From JAKFDI01 sp044508835 (GTDB lineage: Bacteria; Pseudomonadota; Gammaproteobacteria; Burkholderiales; Burkholderiaceae_C), in NCBI GenBank assembly GCA_044508835.1, contig JBIQHD010000031.1:1-54808 (forward strand): a DNA stretch of 54,808 nt. Direction: 5' to 3'. Each line of letters begins with the position of its first letter. Positions within the stretch are counted from its first letter, which is position 1. The notes beneath the pieces were generated by a model that was not told the origin of the DNA, ran no database searches, and saw only the letters and a list, made by a program, of their open reading frames with translations. Both the position numbers and the translations under genes were made by a program. Shown here one piece after another: positions 32,053-39,784 of the stretch.

Positions 32053-33209
32053 CGACGCAAGAGGATGCGCTGCCGCTGTCGGGCCTGCGGGTGGTCGAGT
32101 TCACCCACATGGTGATGGGGCCGACCTGCGGGATGATCCTCGCCGACCTCGGCGCCGAGGTGATCAAGGTCGAGCCGCCCGGCGGCGACAAGACGCGGCA
32201 GCTGCCGGGCCTGGGCATCGGCTTCTTCCGCAGCTTCAACCGCAACAAGAAGAGCGTCGTGATCGACGTCCACGCGCCGCAGGGGCTGGCCACCGCCAAA
32301 GAGCTGATCGCGCAGTGCGACGTGCTGCTCGAGAACTTCCGCCCCGGGCTGATGAACCGCCTGGGCCTGGGCTACGAGGCGCTGAAGGCGCTCAATCCGC
32401 GGCTCGTCTACGCCTCGCACAAGGGCTTCCTGCCCGGCCCCTACGAGCACCGGCTCGCGCTCGACGAGGTGGTGCAGAACATGGCCGGCCTCACCTACAT
32501 GACCGGCCCGCGCGGCAAGCCGCTGCGCGCCGGCGCGTCGGTCAACGACATCATGGGCGGCATGTTCGCCGCCATCGGCGTGCTGGCGGCGCTGCGCGAG
32601 CGCGAGCGCACGGGCCGCGGCCAGGAGGTCCAGAGCGCGCTGTTCGAGAACTGCTGCCTGCTGGCCGCGCAGCACATGATGCAGTTCCAGATGACGGGCG
32701 AATCGCCCCCGCCGATGCCGGAGCGCGTCTCGGCATGGAGCGTGTACGACACCTTCACGCTGGCGGACGGCGAGCAGCTGTTCATCGGTGCGGTGAGCGA
32801 CAAGCAGTTCCGCACGCTGTGCGAGGTCATCGACCGGGCCGACCTCGCCGCCGACCCCCAGCTGGCCACCAACGCACAGCGCGTGGCGGCGCGGCCGCGG
32901 CTGCTGGCCGACCTGGCGCAGACGCTGGCGCGCCATCGCGCGGCCGACCTGGCGCCGAGGCTCGAAGCGGCCGGCCTGCCCTATGCGCCCGTGGTGCGGC
33001 CGGACCAGCTCGTCGCGGACCGCCACCTCCTCGACAGCGGCGGCCTGGCCGACATGGCCACCGGCGACGGCGGCTCGGCCCGGGTCGTGCTGCTGCCCCT
33101 GCTGATGGGCGGCCGGCGGCCGGGCGTGCGCATGCCGCTGGCGCAGGTCGGCGAGCACACGCAGGAGGTGCTCGCCGCCCTGAAGACCCCCGGCCCCGCC
33201 GGGGCCTGA
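32049..33209 (+). CDS. Class III (CaiB/BaiF family) CoA-transferase
   Basis: A 386-residue protein starting MTTQEDALPLSGLRVVEFTH. Family marks are GPTCGMILADLGAEVIKVEP (about 24-43) and NRNKKSVVIDVHAPQGLATA. The central GASVNDIMGGMFAAIGVLAA carries the likely catalytic aspartate. It overlaps the lyase stop by four bases. Together the pair could convert a free hydroxy-acid to its CoA ester and cleave it. It shares only family-level similarity with the transferase at 23818-25047. Confidence 0.93.
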   Translation: MTTQEDALPLSGLRVVEFTHMVMGPTCGMILADLGAEVIKVEPPGGDKTRQLPGLGIGFFRSFNRNKKSVVIDVHAPQGLATAKELIAQCDVLLENFRPGLMNRLGLGYEALKALNPRLVYASHKGFLPGPYEHRLALDEVVQNMAGLTYMTGPRGKPLRAGASVNDIMGGMFAAIGVLAALRERERTGRGQEVQSALFENCCLLAAQHMMQFQMTGESPPPMPERVSAWSVYDTFTLADGEQLFIGAVSDKQFRTLCEVIDRADLAADPQLATNAQRVAARPRLLADLAQTLARHRAADLAPRLEAAGLPYAPVVRPDQLVADRHLLDSGGLADMATGDGGSARVVLLPLLMGGRRPGVRMPLAQVGEHTQEVLAALKTPGPAGA

Positions 33210-33243
33210 CCCGCTCCCCATCCCACATCACAAGGAGACAAGC

Positions 33244-34218
33244 ATGTCCACGTTCAGGTGTTCCCGCCGCGCACTCATCGCCCTTGCCGCCGCGGCTGCC
33301 GCGGGCCGGGCCGTCGCCCAGCCGCCGTCGCCGCTGCGCGTGATCCTGCCGGTGGGGGCCGGCTCCGGCGTCGACGTCATCGTGCGCTCTGCGCAGGCCG
33401 CGCTCGGCAGGGCGCTGGGGGGCCAGCCGGTGGTGATCGAGAACCTGCCGGGCGCGGGCGGCATCACCGGCACGCAGGCGCTGGTCAAGGCCGCGCCCGA
33501 CGGCCACACCATCGCCTTCGTCTCCAACAACCATGCCGTCAACCCGAGCGTCTTCAGGAAGATGCCGTACGACGGCCTCGCCGACATCACGCCGATCTCG
33601 GTGGTCGGCGGCTCGCCCTTCGTGCTGGTGGCCAACCCCGCCAAGGTCCCGGTCCGCGACGCGAAGGAACTTCAGGCCTTCCTCAAGGCGCGGCCGAACG
33701 CCTGCAACTACGCCTCCTCGGGCAACGGCACCATCATCCACCTGGCGGGCGCGATGTTCGTCGAGGCCGCGGACGTGGAGATCCGGCACATCCCGTACAA
33801 GGGCATGGGGCCGATGATCACCGACATCATTTCCGGCCAGGTCGAGATGGGCGTGGGCGCGCTGGCGGCGGTGCAGGGCCACGTGAAGAGCGGCGCCCTG
33901 CGCGCCATCGGCGTGATGGGCCGGCAGCGCGTCGCCTCGCTGCCCGACCTGCCGACGATCGCCGAACAGGGCTTCCCGGAGGTCGACGTGGCCGGCTGGT
34001 TCGCGGTGATCGGCCCCAAGGGCCTGCCCGCGGCGCAGGTCGCGCGGCTCAACGACGCCATCCGGGCCGCCTTCAACGACGAAGAGGTGAAGGCCGGCTT
34101 CGCCCGGCGCGACGACTTCCTGACGCTGGGCACGCCCGAGGCGGCTGCCGAGTTCTTCGCCGCCGAGCAGGCCCGCTATGCGCGGCTGGTGAAGAAGGCG
34201 GGCATCCGCCTGGAATGA
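33244..34218 (+). CDS. Bug/TctC-family periplasmic carboxylate-binding protein
   Basis: A 324-residue exported protein starting MSTFRCSRRALIALAAAAAA with a signal peptide ending around GRAVAQ (residue 26). RVILPVGAGSGVDVIVRSAQ and IENLPGAGGITGTQALVKAA are Bug signatures, and PYKGMGPMITDIISGQVEMG is the C-lobe motif. AAGGAG stands about eight bases before the ATG. It probably captures the substrate of the lyase/CoA-transferase pair; the membrane subunits must be encoded elsewhere. Confidence 0.92.
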   Translation: MSTFRCSRRALIALAAAAAAGRAVAQPPSPLRVILPVGAGSGVDVIVRSAQAALGRALGGQPVVIENLPGAGGITGTQALVKAAPDGHTIAFVSNNHAVNPSVFRKMPYDGLADITPISVVGGSPFVLVANPAKVPVRDAKELQAFLKARPNACNYASSGNGTIIHLAGAMFVEAADVEIRHIPYKGMGPMITDIISGQVEMGVGALAAVQGHVKSGALRAIGVMGRQRVASLPDLPTIAEQGFPEVDVAGWFAVIGPKGLPAAQVARLNDAIRAAFNDEEVKAGFARRDDFLTLGTPEAAAEFFAAEQARYARLVKKAGIRLE

Positions 34219-34238
34219 GCGCAGGGTCGGACATCCTC

Positions 34239-34341
34239 CCGTTCGCCCTGAGGCATCGAAGGGCGCGCGCGAAGGGAGCCCCGTGTGCGCCAGGAGGCCC
34301 TTCGAGACCTCAGCCCCTTCGACAAGCTCGGTGCGAACGGG
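34239..34341. repeat. REP-like short repeats, inverted pair between convergent genes
   Basis: 34239-34264 begins CCGTTCGCCCTGAG and ends TCGAAGGGC. 34297-34341 holds the reverse-complement form twice (CCTTCGAGACCTCAG and CCTTCGACAAGCTCGGTGCG). The same family recurs at 54610-54724. The inverted placement can fold GAAGGGC against GCCCTTC and may work as a bidirectional terminator between the Bug gene and the minus-strand operon. Confidence 0.7.
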
Positions 34342-34379
34342 CTTTCGTGGGGTTCTTGTGCCCTGAACGCGAACCCGCC

Positions 34380-35366
34380 TCAGCCCTGCGGATACAGGCC
34401 GTGCACGCGGCCGAACAGCCGGGTGAGGCCGAACAGCGCGTCGACGTGCGGCACCGGCTCGCCCACGCGCCGGCCGATCTCGGCCACCGCGCCGACGATG
34501 GCGTCGAGCTCGAGCGTGCGGTGCGCCTCCACGTCCTGGAGCATCGAGGTCTTGAAGGCGCCCAGCCGGGCGGTGACCGCGTGGCGGTCTTCCGGCGTCT
34601 GCGCGATGGCGCAGCCGATGCGCGCGCCGACGGCCGCCGCCTCGCGCATCGCGCCCGAGCAGAAGGCGCGCACCAGCGGGTCGGCGAGCACGCGGTCGAT
34701 GGTGGCGCCGGTGAGGGCGCTCACCGGGTTCATCGTCAGGTTGCCCCAGAGCTTGTACCAGATGTCGTAGCGCACGTCCTCGCTGTGCGTGACGTCGAAG
34801 CCGGCGTGCGCGAGCAGGTCGCACACCGCCTGCGCGCGCGCGCTGCGGCCGCCGCGCGGCTCGCCGACGATGAGGCCCTGTCCCATCCTGTGCTGCACCA
34901 CGCCCGGCTGCGCCACGGCGGTGCTCGCATGCACGACGCAGCCGAGCACCTGGCCGAGGGGCACCGCGTTCGCGACCACGCCGCCGGGGTCCACGCTCTC
35001 CAGCGGCGCGGCGTCGAAGCCCGGCAGGCCGGCGCAGAACCACCACGGCACGCCGTTCATGGCCGGCAGCACCACGGTGCGCGGGCCCAGCAGCGGCGCG
35101 ATGCCGCGCGCGACCTCGGTCAGTGCCGGCCCCTTCACGGCGATCACCACCAGGTCCTGCACGCCCAGGTCGGCGGCATGGGCCGAGGCCTGCACCGGCG
35201 CCTGCAGTTCGCCGTCGGCGCCGCGCAGGCGCCAGCCGTGCGCCTGCAGCGCGGCCAGCGTCGCGCCGCGCGCGAGCGCGCTGACCTGCGCCCGGCCGGC
35301 CGCCGCCAGCCGCGTGCCGATGAAGCCGCCGATCGCGCCGGCGCCGACGATGCACACCTTCGTCAT
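34380..35366 (-). CDS. Ketopantoate reductase-family (PanE/ApbA) oxidoreductase
   Basis: A 328-residue protein starting MTKVCIVGAGAIGGFIGTRL, a Rossmann NAD(P) site. The C-terminal helical domain has YDIWYKLWGNLTMNPVSALT (about 204-223), where family members have a catalytic lysine and an asparagine. It lies last in the meta-cleavage-like operon and overlaps the FAH gene in ATGA. That place argues for a role in aromatic or keto-acid catabolism rather than pantothenate synthesis. Its substrate is unknown. Confidence 0.87.
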   Translation of the reverse strand: MTKVCIVGAGAIGGFIGTRLAAAGRAQVSALARGATLAALQAHGWRLRGADGELQAPVQASAHAADLGVQDLVVIAVKGPALTEVARGIAPLLGPRTVVLPAMNGVPWWFCAGLPGFDAAPLESVDPGGVVANAVPLGQVLGCVVHASTAVAQPGVVQHRMGQGLIVGEPRGGRSARAQAVCDLLAHAGFDVTHSEDVRYDIWYKLWGNLTMNPVSALTGATIDRVLADPLVRAFCSGAMREAAAVGARIGCAIAQTPEDRHAVTARLGAFKTSMLQDVEAHRTLELDAIVGAVAEIGRRVGEPVPHVDALFGLTRLFGRVHGLYPQG

Positions 35367-36304
35367 CGCGCGTGCTCCTTTGCGCGGCGCAGGTTCTCCT
35401 TCAGGTGCGCGGGCACGCGCTCGTCGACGCCGAGCGCGACGCGGCGCACCTCGGGCGAATCGGCGGGCGCATGCCCCACGCCGAGCGCGGCGGCGCGCGG
35501 CGGGTCGACCGCGGCGACGGTGCCGCTCAGCCGGCCGAGGCCGGTGATCTCGCACTCGACCACGTCCCCCGCGTCGACGCTGCGCGAATGGCAGGGCGTG
35601 CCGGTGAGGATCACGTCGCCCGGCAGCAGGGTGATGTGGCGCGCGATGTCGGCGATGAGGTAGTGCGGGCCCCAGATCGTCTCGTCGCCGATGTGCGCCT
35701 CCTGCACGACCCGGCCGTTGACGTAGGTGCGCAGCGTCTGCTCGAAGAGGTTGACGCCGCGCACGAGGCCCGGGCCGATGGGCAGCAGCGTGTCGGCGCC
35801 CTTCACGCGCAGCATGCTGCCCTGGTCGGTGTCGCGGAAGTCCTGCAGCCCCATGTCGAGCGCGGGGCAGAAGCCTTCGATGAAGTCCCAGGCCTCGTCG
35901 GGCGTGACGTTGCGGCAGGTGCGCGAGATGACCACCGCGACCTCGCCCTCGTAGTTGAGGTAGCGGCAGTCGGCGGGCTTGAGGATCTGCCCGCGGTGGC
36001 CGTTGAGCGCCGTGGCCGGCTTCGTGAAGTAGGTGGGCGTGTCGGCGGGCCGCGGCTTGTTGCGCGTCTCCAGGCTGCGCGAGCTGTACGAGATGTGCAC
36101 CGCGATGATCTTGCCCGGGCTCACCGGCGGCAGGCAGCTGGCGGCGTCGGCGTCGATGCGCCGGCCGTCGTCGAGTCGCAGGTGCCGGCCGTCGTCGTCC
36201 ATCGTGCCCCAGAAGGCGCTGCCGCCGACGAGCACGCGCCGCCGCTCGATGCGCGGGCCGCGCAGCACCGCCGGCAGCTCGCGGAACGGGAATTCGAAAT
36301 TCAT
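35363..36304 (-). CDS. Fumarylacetoacetate hydrolase-family enzyme, HpaG-like decarboxylase/isomerase candidate
   Basis: A 313-residue protein with one FAH fold. YEGEVAVVISRTCRNVTPDE (about 118-137) has the metal-binding E-x-E, and the family motif GDVILTGTPCHSRSVDAGDV lies near 227-246. In homoprotocatechuate degradation HpaG isomerises and decarboxylates the ring-cleavage product; enterobacterial HpaG has two such domains, whereas this has one. A charged tail of about 40 residues follows the fold. hpaD is seven bases upstream. Confidence 0.85.
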   Translation of the reverse strand: MNFEFPFRELPAVLRGPRIERRRVLVGGSAFWGTMDDDGRHLRLDDGRRIDADAASCLPPVSPGKIIAVHISYSSRSLETRNKPRPADTPTYFTKPATALNGHRGQILKPADCRYLNYEGEVAVVISRTCRNVTPDEAWDFIEGFCPALDMGLQDFRDTDQGSMLRVKGADTLLPIGPGLVRGVNLFEQTLRTYVNGRVVQEAHIGDETIWGPHYLIADIARHITLLPGDVILTGTPCHSRSVDAGDVVECEITGLGRLSGTVAAVDPPRAAALGVGHAPADSPEVRRVALGVDERVPAHLKENLRRAKEHAR

Positions 36305-36311
36305 GGCCTCC

Positions 36312-37178
36312 TCACTGCTCGAACCAGACGTGGATGTTGCCGGTTCCGCGCGCGTTCTCGTAGGCCGACAGCGGCTCGCCCCGCGCGCGGCAGCCGGCGC
36401 CGCCCAGCGCGCCCAGCATCTGCAGGTAGTGCGCGCCGAAGGCTTCCCAGGGCAGCTTGCGGTACTCGTCGTCCCAGCGCTCGACGATGGTGTCGTGCCG
36501 GCCCTGTGCCATCCACTCGATCGCGCCCTTGTCGCTGGCGATGTTCTCGGGCCGCGAGACGTTGCTCTCGTGGAAGATGCGCGGGTGCCGGGGCTTCCAC
36601 TCGATGTCGTTGAAGCGGTGGCTGAGCGCGCCGGAGGCGAGCAGCACGGCCCTGAAGCCGCTGCGGCGGATGGCCTCGCCGACCGCCTCGCCCGACTTCA
36701 GGAAGTGCGGCCAGGCGCAGTTCTGGCACGAGCTGACGGTGACGACCGGCGTGTCGCTCAGCTCCAGGCGCAGGTGCTTGACCAGGTTGATGGTGGCGTA
36801 CTGGCGCCCCAGTTCCGGGTGCGCGATGGCGCGGTTGTAGCCGCCGCGCTCGCGCGAGACGGCCTCGATCGCGTGCGCCAGCGCCGGCAGGCCGCGGTAG
36901 TCGTAGGGCACGCCGTGCAGGTACCACGGCATCTCGTCCGAGACGTAGCTGCCCCGGTAGTGCCTGCCGGCATCCACCAGGTGGTAGCCGGTGGTGAACC
37001 AGTGCGAATCGAAGACCACCACCACGTCGGGCCGCGCGGCGTCGATGCGCTCGCGCAGCCGCGCGTAGCCGGCGATGAGATCGGAGTCCTCGCCCGCGCC
37101 CATCGCGCGGCGGAACTCCTCGCACTGCATCAGGCCGGGGTGGTGCGACACGAGGGCGGCGCCGACGATCTGTCCCAT
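36312..37178 (-). CDS. hpaD: Class III extradiol dioxygenase, HpaD-like
   Basis: A 288-residue protein starting MGQIVGAALVSHHPGLMQCE. SHHPG (about 11-15), VFDSHWF (about 54-60) and ASGALSHRFND (about 181-191) match the iron-ligand and active-site motifs of LigB-type dioxygenases such as 3,4-dihydroxyphenylacetate 2,3-dioxygenase. It would open a catechol ring with O2, giving a muconate semialdehyde for the aldehyde dehydrogenase encoded just upstream. The exact catechol cannot be told from sequence. Confidence 0.85.
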   Translation of the reverse strand: MGQIVGAALVSHHPGLMQCEEFRRAMGAGEDSDLIAGYARLRERIDAARPDVVVVFDSHWFTTGYHLVDAGRHYRGSYVSDEMPWYLHGVPYDYRGLPALAHAIEAVSRERGGYNRAIAHPELGRQYATINLVKHLRLELSDTPVVTVSSCQNCAWPHFLKSGEAVGEAIRRSGFRAVLLASGALSHRFNDIEWKPRHPRIFHESNVSRPENIASDKGAIEWMAQGRHDTIVERWDDEYRKLPWEAFGAHYLQMLGALGGAGCRARGEPLSAYENARGTGNIHVWFEQ

Positions 37179-37188
37179 GGTGTGTGTC

Positions 37189-38664
37189 CTAGCGGTGGCT
37201 GAAGCTGGCGCGGAAGGCCTGCTTCGGCAGCACGACGTCCTTCACGTCGCAGAAGAACTCGAAGCTCCAGTCGCCGCCCTCGCGGCCGATGCCGGAGCGC
37301 TTGATGCCGCCGAAGGGCGCGGCCAGGTCGCGGATGCCGAAGCTGTTGACCCAGATGAAGCCGGTGCGCACGCGCTCGGCCACCGCGGCGGCGTGCGCGG
37401 TCTCGCCGTAGCAGACGCCGCCCAGGCCGTAGTCGGTGCCGTTGGCGAGCTGCACGGCCTCGTCGTCGTCCGCGAAGGTCTGCAGCGTGAGCACCGGGCC
37501 GAAGACCTCGTTCTGCACGATCTCGTCGCTTTGCCGCACGCCGGTGAGCAGCGTGGGCTGGACGTACTGCGCACCGTACGCGTGGCGCGCGCCGCCCCAC
37601 GCCAGCGTGGCGCCGGCGGCCACCGCGCGGTCGACGAAGCCCAGCACGCGCTCGACCTGGCGCGGGTGGATGATGGGGCCGACCTCGGTGGCCTCGTCGC
37701 GCGGGTCGCCGACGGCCAGCTTCTCCACGTGGCCGCGCAGCGCGGCGGTGAAGGCCCCGGCGATGCGCTCGTGCACCAGCAGCCGCGTGCCCGCCAGGCA
37801 CACCTGGCCGGCGTTGCGGTACATCAGCGCGGCCGTGGCGGCGGCGTTGTCGAGGTCGGCGTCTTCCAGCATGATGAACGGGCTCTTGCCGCCGAGCTCC
37901 AGGCTGCAGGGCACGAGGTTGGCGCCGGCCGCCTGCGCGATGCGGCGCGCCGTGGGCACCGAGCCGGTGAACGAGATGCGGGCGATGCGCGCATCGGCCA
38001 CCAGCCGCGCGCCGGTCGTCGCGCCGCTGCCCTGCACCACGTTGAACACCCCCGGCGGCAGGCCGGCCGCCTGCGCCGCGTCGGCCAGCAGCGAGCAGGT
38101 CAGCGGCGCCCACTCGGGCGGCTTGAGGATGCAGGTGTCGCCTGCCGCCAGCGCCGGCCCGAGCTTCCAGGTGGACAGCATCAGCGGCGCGTTCCACGGC
38201 GTGACGATCGCGGCCACGCCGGCCGGGTCGTGGCGCACGCGGTGGTGCGCCTGCGCCGTCTCGATCGGCCGGTCCTGCAGCGTCAGCGCCTGCTCGGCGA
38301 ACCACGTGAGGTTGAGCATCGCGCGCGGCACCACGCCGTGGCGCATGCGCGAGAGCAGCACGCCGGCGTCGTGGCTCTCCAGCCGGCAGAAGTCGTCGGC
38401 GCGCCGGCCGATCTCGGCGGCGAAGCGGTCGAGGAACGGCTTGCGCCCGGCCGCGCCGAGGGCGCTCCACGCCGGGAAGGCGCGCTGCGCCGCGGCGATG
38501 GCGGCCTCGACGTGCACGTCGAGGCCCTCGGCGACGCGGCCGAGCACCTGCTGGTCGATGGGGCAGTGGACCTCGAAGGTTTCGGGCGACGCCACGCGCG
38601 TGCCGTCGATGTAGTGGTCGGGCGAGACGGCGATGCCGGCCACGTCCAGCGCAGGGGAGGCCAT
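37189..38664 (-). CDS. hpaE: Aldehyde dehydrogenase, carboxymethyl-hydroxymuconate semialdehyde type
   Basis: A 491-residue NAD-dependent dehydrogenase started at ATG 38664 (MASPALDVAGIAVSPDHYID). VTPWNAPLMLSTWKLGPALA, the glutamate motif LELGGKSP (about residue 264), and the catalytic cysteine in NAGQVCLAGTR (about residue 299) are present. The resemblance and neighbours fit HpaE, which oxidises the semialdehyde produced by HpaD. The gap to hpaD is 10 bases. Confidence 0.9.
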   Translation of the reverse strand: MASPALDVAGIAVSPDHYIDGTRVASPETFEVHCPIDQQVLGRVAEGLDVHVEAAIAAAQRAFPAWSALGAAGRKPFLDRFAAEIGRRADDFCRLESHDAGVLLSRMRHGVVPRAMLNLTWFAEQALTLQDRPIETAQAHHRVRHDPAGVAAIVTPWNAPLMLSTWKLGPALAAGDTCILKPPEWAPLTCSLLADAAQAAGLPPGVFNVVQGSGATTGARLVADARIARISFTGSVPTARRIAQAAGANLVPCSLELGGKSPFIMLEDADLDNAAATAALMYRNAGQVCLAGTRLLVHERIAGAFTAALRGHVEKLAVGDPRDEATEVGPIIHPRQVERVLGFVDRAVAAGATLAWGGARHAYGAQYVQPTLLTGVRQSDEIVQNEVFGPVLTLQTFADDDEAVQLANGTDYGLGGVCYGETAHAAAVAERVRTGFIWVNSFGIRDLAAPFGGIKRSGIGREGGDWSFEFFCDVKDVVLPKQAFRASFSHR

Positions 38665-38680
38665 GGTCCGTGCTCCGGGG

Positions 38681-39484
38681 TCAGGCGAAGTGAACCGAGA
38701 TCGAGCCGAGCGGCCCGTAGTCGGCATGGAAGGTGTCGCCCGCGGCGCAGGGCACCGGCCGGGTGAACGAGCCGCCGAGGACGATCTCGCCGGCCTCCAG
38801 CCGCTCGCCGTGGGCGGCGAGCTTGCCGGCCAGCCAGGCCACGCCGTTGGCCGGATGGTTGAGCACCGCTGCGCCCAGGCCCGACTCCTCGATCACGCCG
38901 TTCTTGAACAGCAGCGCGCCGGCCCAGCGCCAGTCCACCGCGTCGGGCTTCATCGGCCGGCCGCCGAGCACGATGCCGGCGTTCGCGGCGTTGTCGGCGA
39001 TGGTGTCCACCACCGTGCGCGGCGCCCGGGTGTCGCGGTCGAACTGCTCGATGCGCGCGTCGATCAGCTCCAGCGCGGGCATCACGTAGCCGGTGGCGTC
39101 GAGCACGTCGCACAGCGTGACGCCGGAGCCTTCGAGCGGGCGCGCCAGGATGAACGCGAACTCGGCCTCGAAGCGCGGCACGATGAAGCGCGCGGCCTCG
39201 ATCTCGCCGCCGTCGCGCAGCCGCATGCTGTCCAGCAGCGTGCCGTGGTCGGGCTCGGTGATCTGCGAGGCGAGCTGCATCGCCCGCGAGGTGAGCCCGA
39301 TCTTGTGGCCGATGACGCGGCGTCCGTCCGCGCGCTCCAGCGCCATCCAGGCGCGCTGGACCGCGTAGCTGTCCTCGACCGTCATGCCGGGATGGCGCTT
39401 CGAGAACTGCGCCAGCTGCGTGCGGCTGCGCTCCGCCTGCCGCAGCTCGATCGCAAGCGCTTCGACGATGTCAGGTGCCAGCAT
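38681..39484 (-). CDS. hpaH: 2-oxo-hept-3-ene-1,7-dioate hydratase, HpaH-like
   Basis: A 267-residue protein starting MLAPDIVEALAIELRQAERS. The run IGHKIGLTSRAMQLASQITE (about 58-77) is the HpaH/MhpD hydratase signature, and FEAEFAFILARPL and VDTIADNAANAGIVLGGRP follow. It adds water to a 2-hydroxydienoate before aldol cleavage. It is the first gene of the minus-strand operon, directly behind a striking palindrome at 39514-39552. The aldolase HpaI that should act next is absent from the window. Confidence 0.9.
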   Translation of the reverse strand: MLAPDIVEALAIELRQAERSRTQLAQFSKRHPGMTVEDSYAVQRAWMALERADGRRVIGHKIGLTSRAMQLASQITEPDHGTLLDSMRLRDGGEIEAARFIVPRFEAEFAFILARPLEGSGVTLCDVLDATGYVMPALELIDARIEQFDRDTRAPRTVVDTIADNAANAGIVLGGRPMKPDAVDWRWAGALLFKNGVIEESGLGAAVLNHPANGVAWLAGKLAAHGERLEAGEIVLGGSFTRPVPCAAGDTFHADYGPLGSISVHFA

Positions 39485-39513
39485 GGGCCCGGTCTCCGAT
39501 AGGCCGGCGGTGG

Positions 39514-39552
39514 CCGGTTCGCTTTGACACGGCACAAAGTGTCGCGAACCGG
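39514..39552. promoter_or_regulatory. Long palindrome upstream of hpaH, probable operator
   Basis: CCGGTTCGC (39514-39522) and GCGAACCGG (39544-39552) are perfect inverted nine-base arms. Inside them GACAC (39526-39530) and GTGTC (39539-39543) form a second inverted pair. It lies 30-68 bp upstream of the hpaH start codon. The size fits a dimeric regulator site; a transcribed hairpin is also possible. Confidence 0.6.
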
Positions 39553-39645
39553 CGCCCCCGGAACAATCAAGGAATCGGACGCAATAAACAACCGGCGGTT
39601 GTGAATCGGCCGCTCGCGGCCGGGCGGCCCAGGTTTTCCCGCAGG

Positions 39646-39672
39646 TGTCCGCGACGGATCCGATTTGTCCGC
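39646..39672. promoter_or_regulatory. Direct TGTCCGC repeats with 20-bp spacing
   Basis: TGTCCGC at 39646-39652 and 39666-39672, 20 bp apart, match the two-turn direct-repeat layout of AraC-family activator sites, 113-139 bp before the esterase start. A related TTTGTCCG occurs at 42681-42688 before the AraC gene at 41503-42525. The link to that regulator is a guess. Confidence 0.35.
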
Positions 39673-39784
39673 TGTGGACCTTACGGCCGCGGCCCGGCGA
39701 CTGAATGATGGGCCGGCCCCCGCGTGCGGCCTCGCGCCGCGGGCGGTCCATCGGCCCCACGACCAGATTGGAGACAACGCCATC

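Larger units (their letters stand above)
39485..39784. other. 300-bp divergent control region between hpaH and the esterase gene
   Basis: It contains the palindrome at 39514-39552 close to hpaH and two direct TGTCCGC repeats (39646-39652 and 39666-39672) closer to the esterase gene. The middle (39560-39600) is comparatively AT-rich (AATCAAGGAATCGG, AATAAACAA) and is the likeliest promoter zone. No gene is seen in it. Confidence 0.6.
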
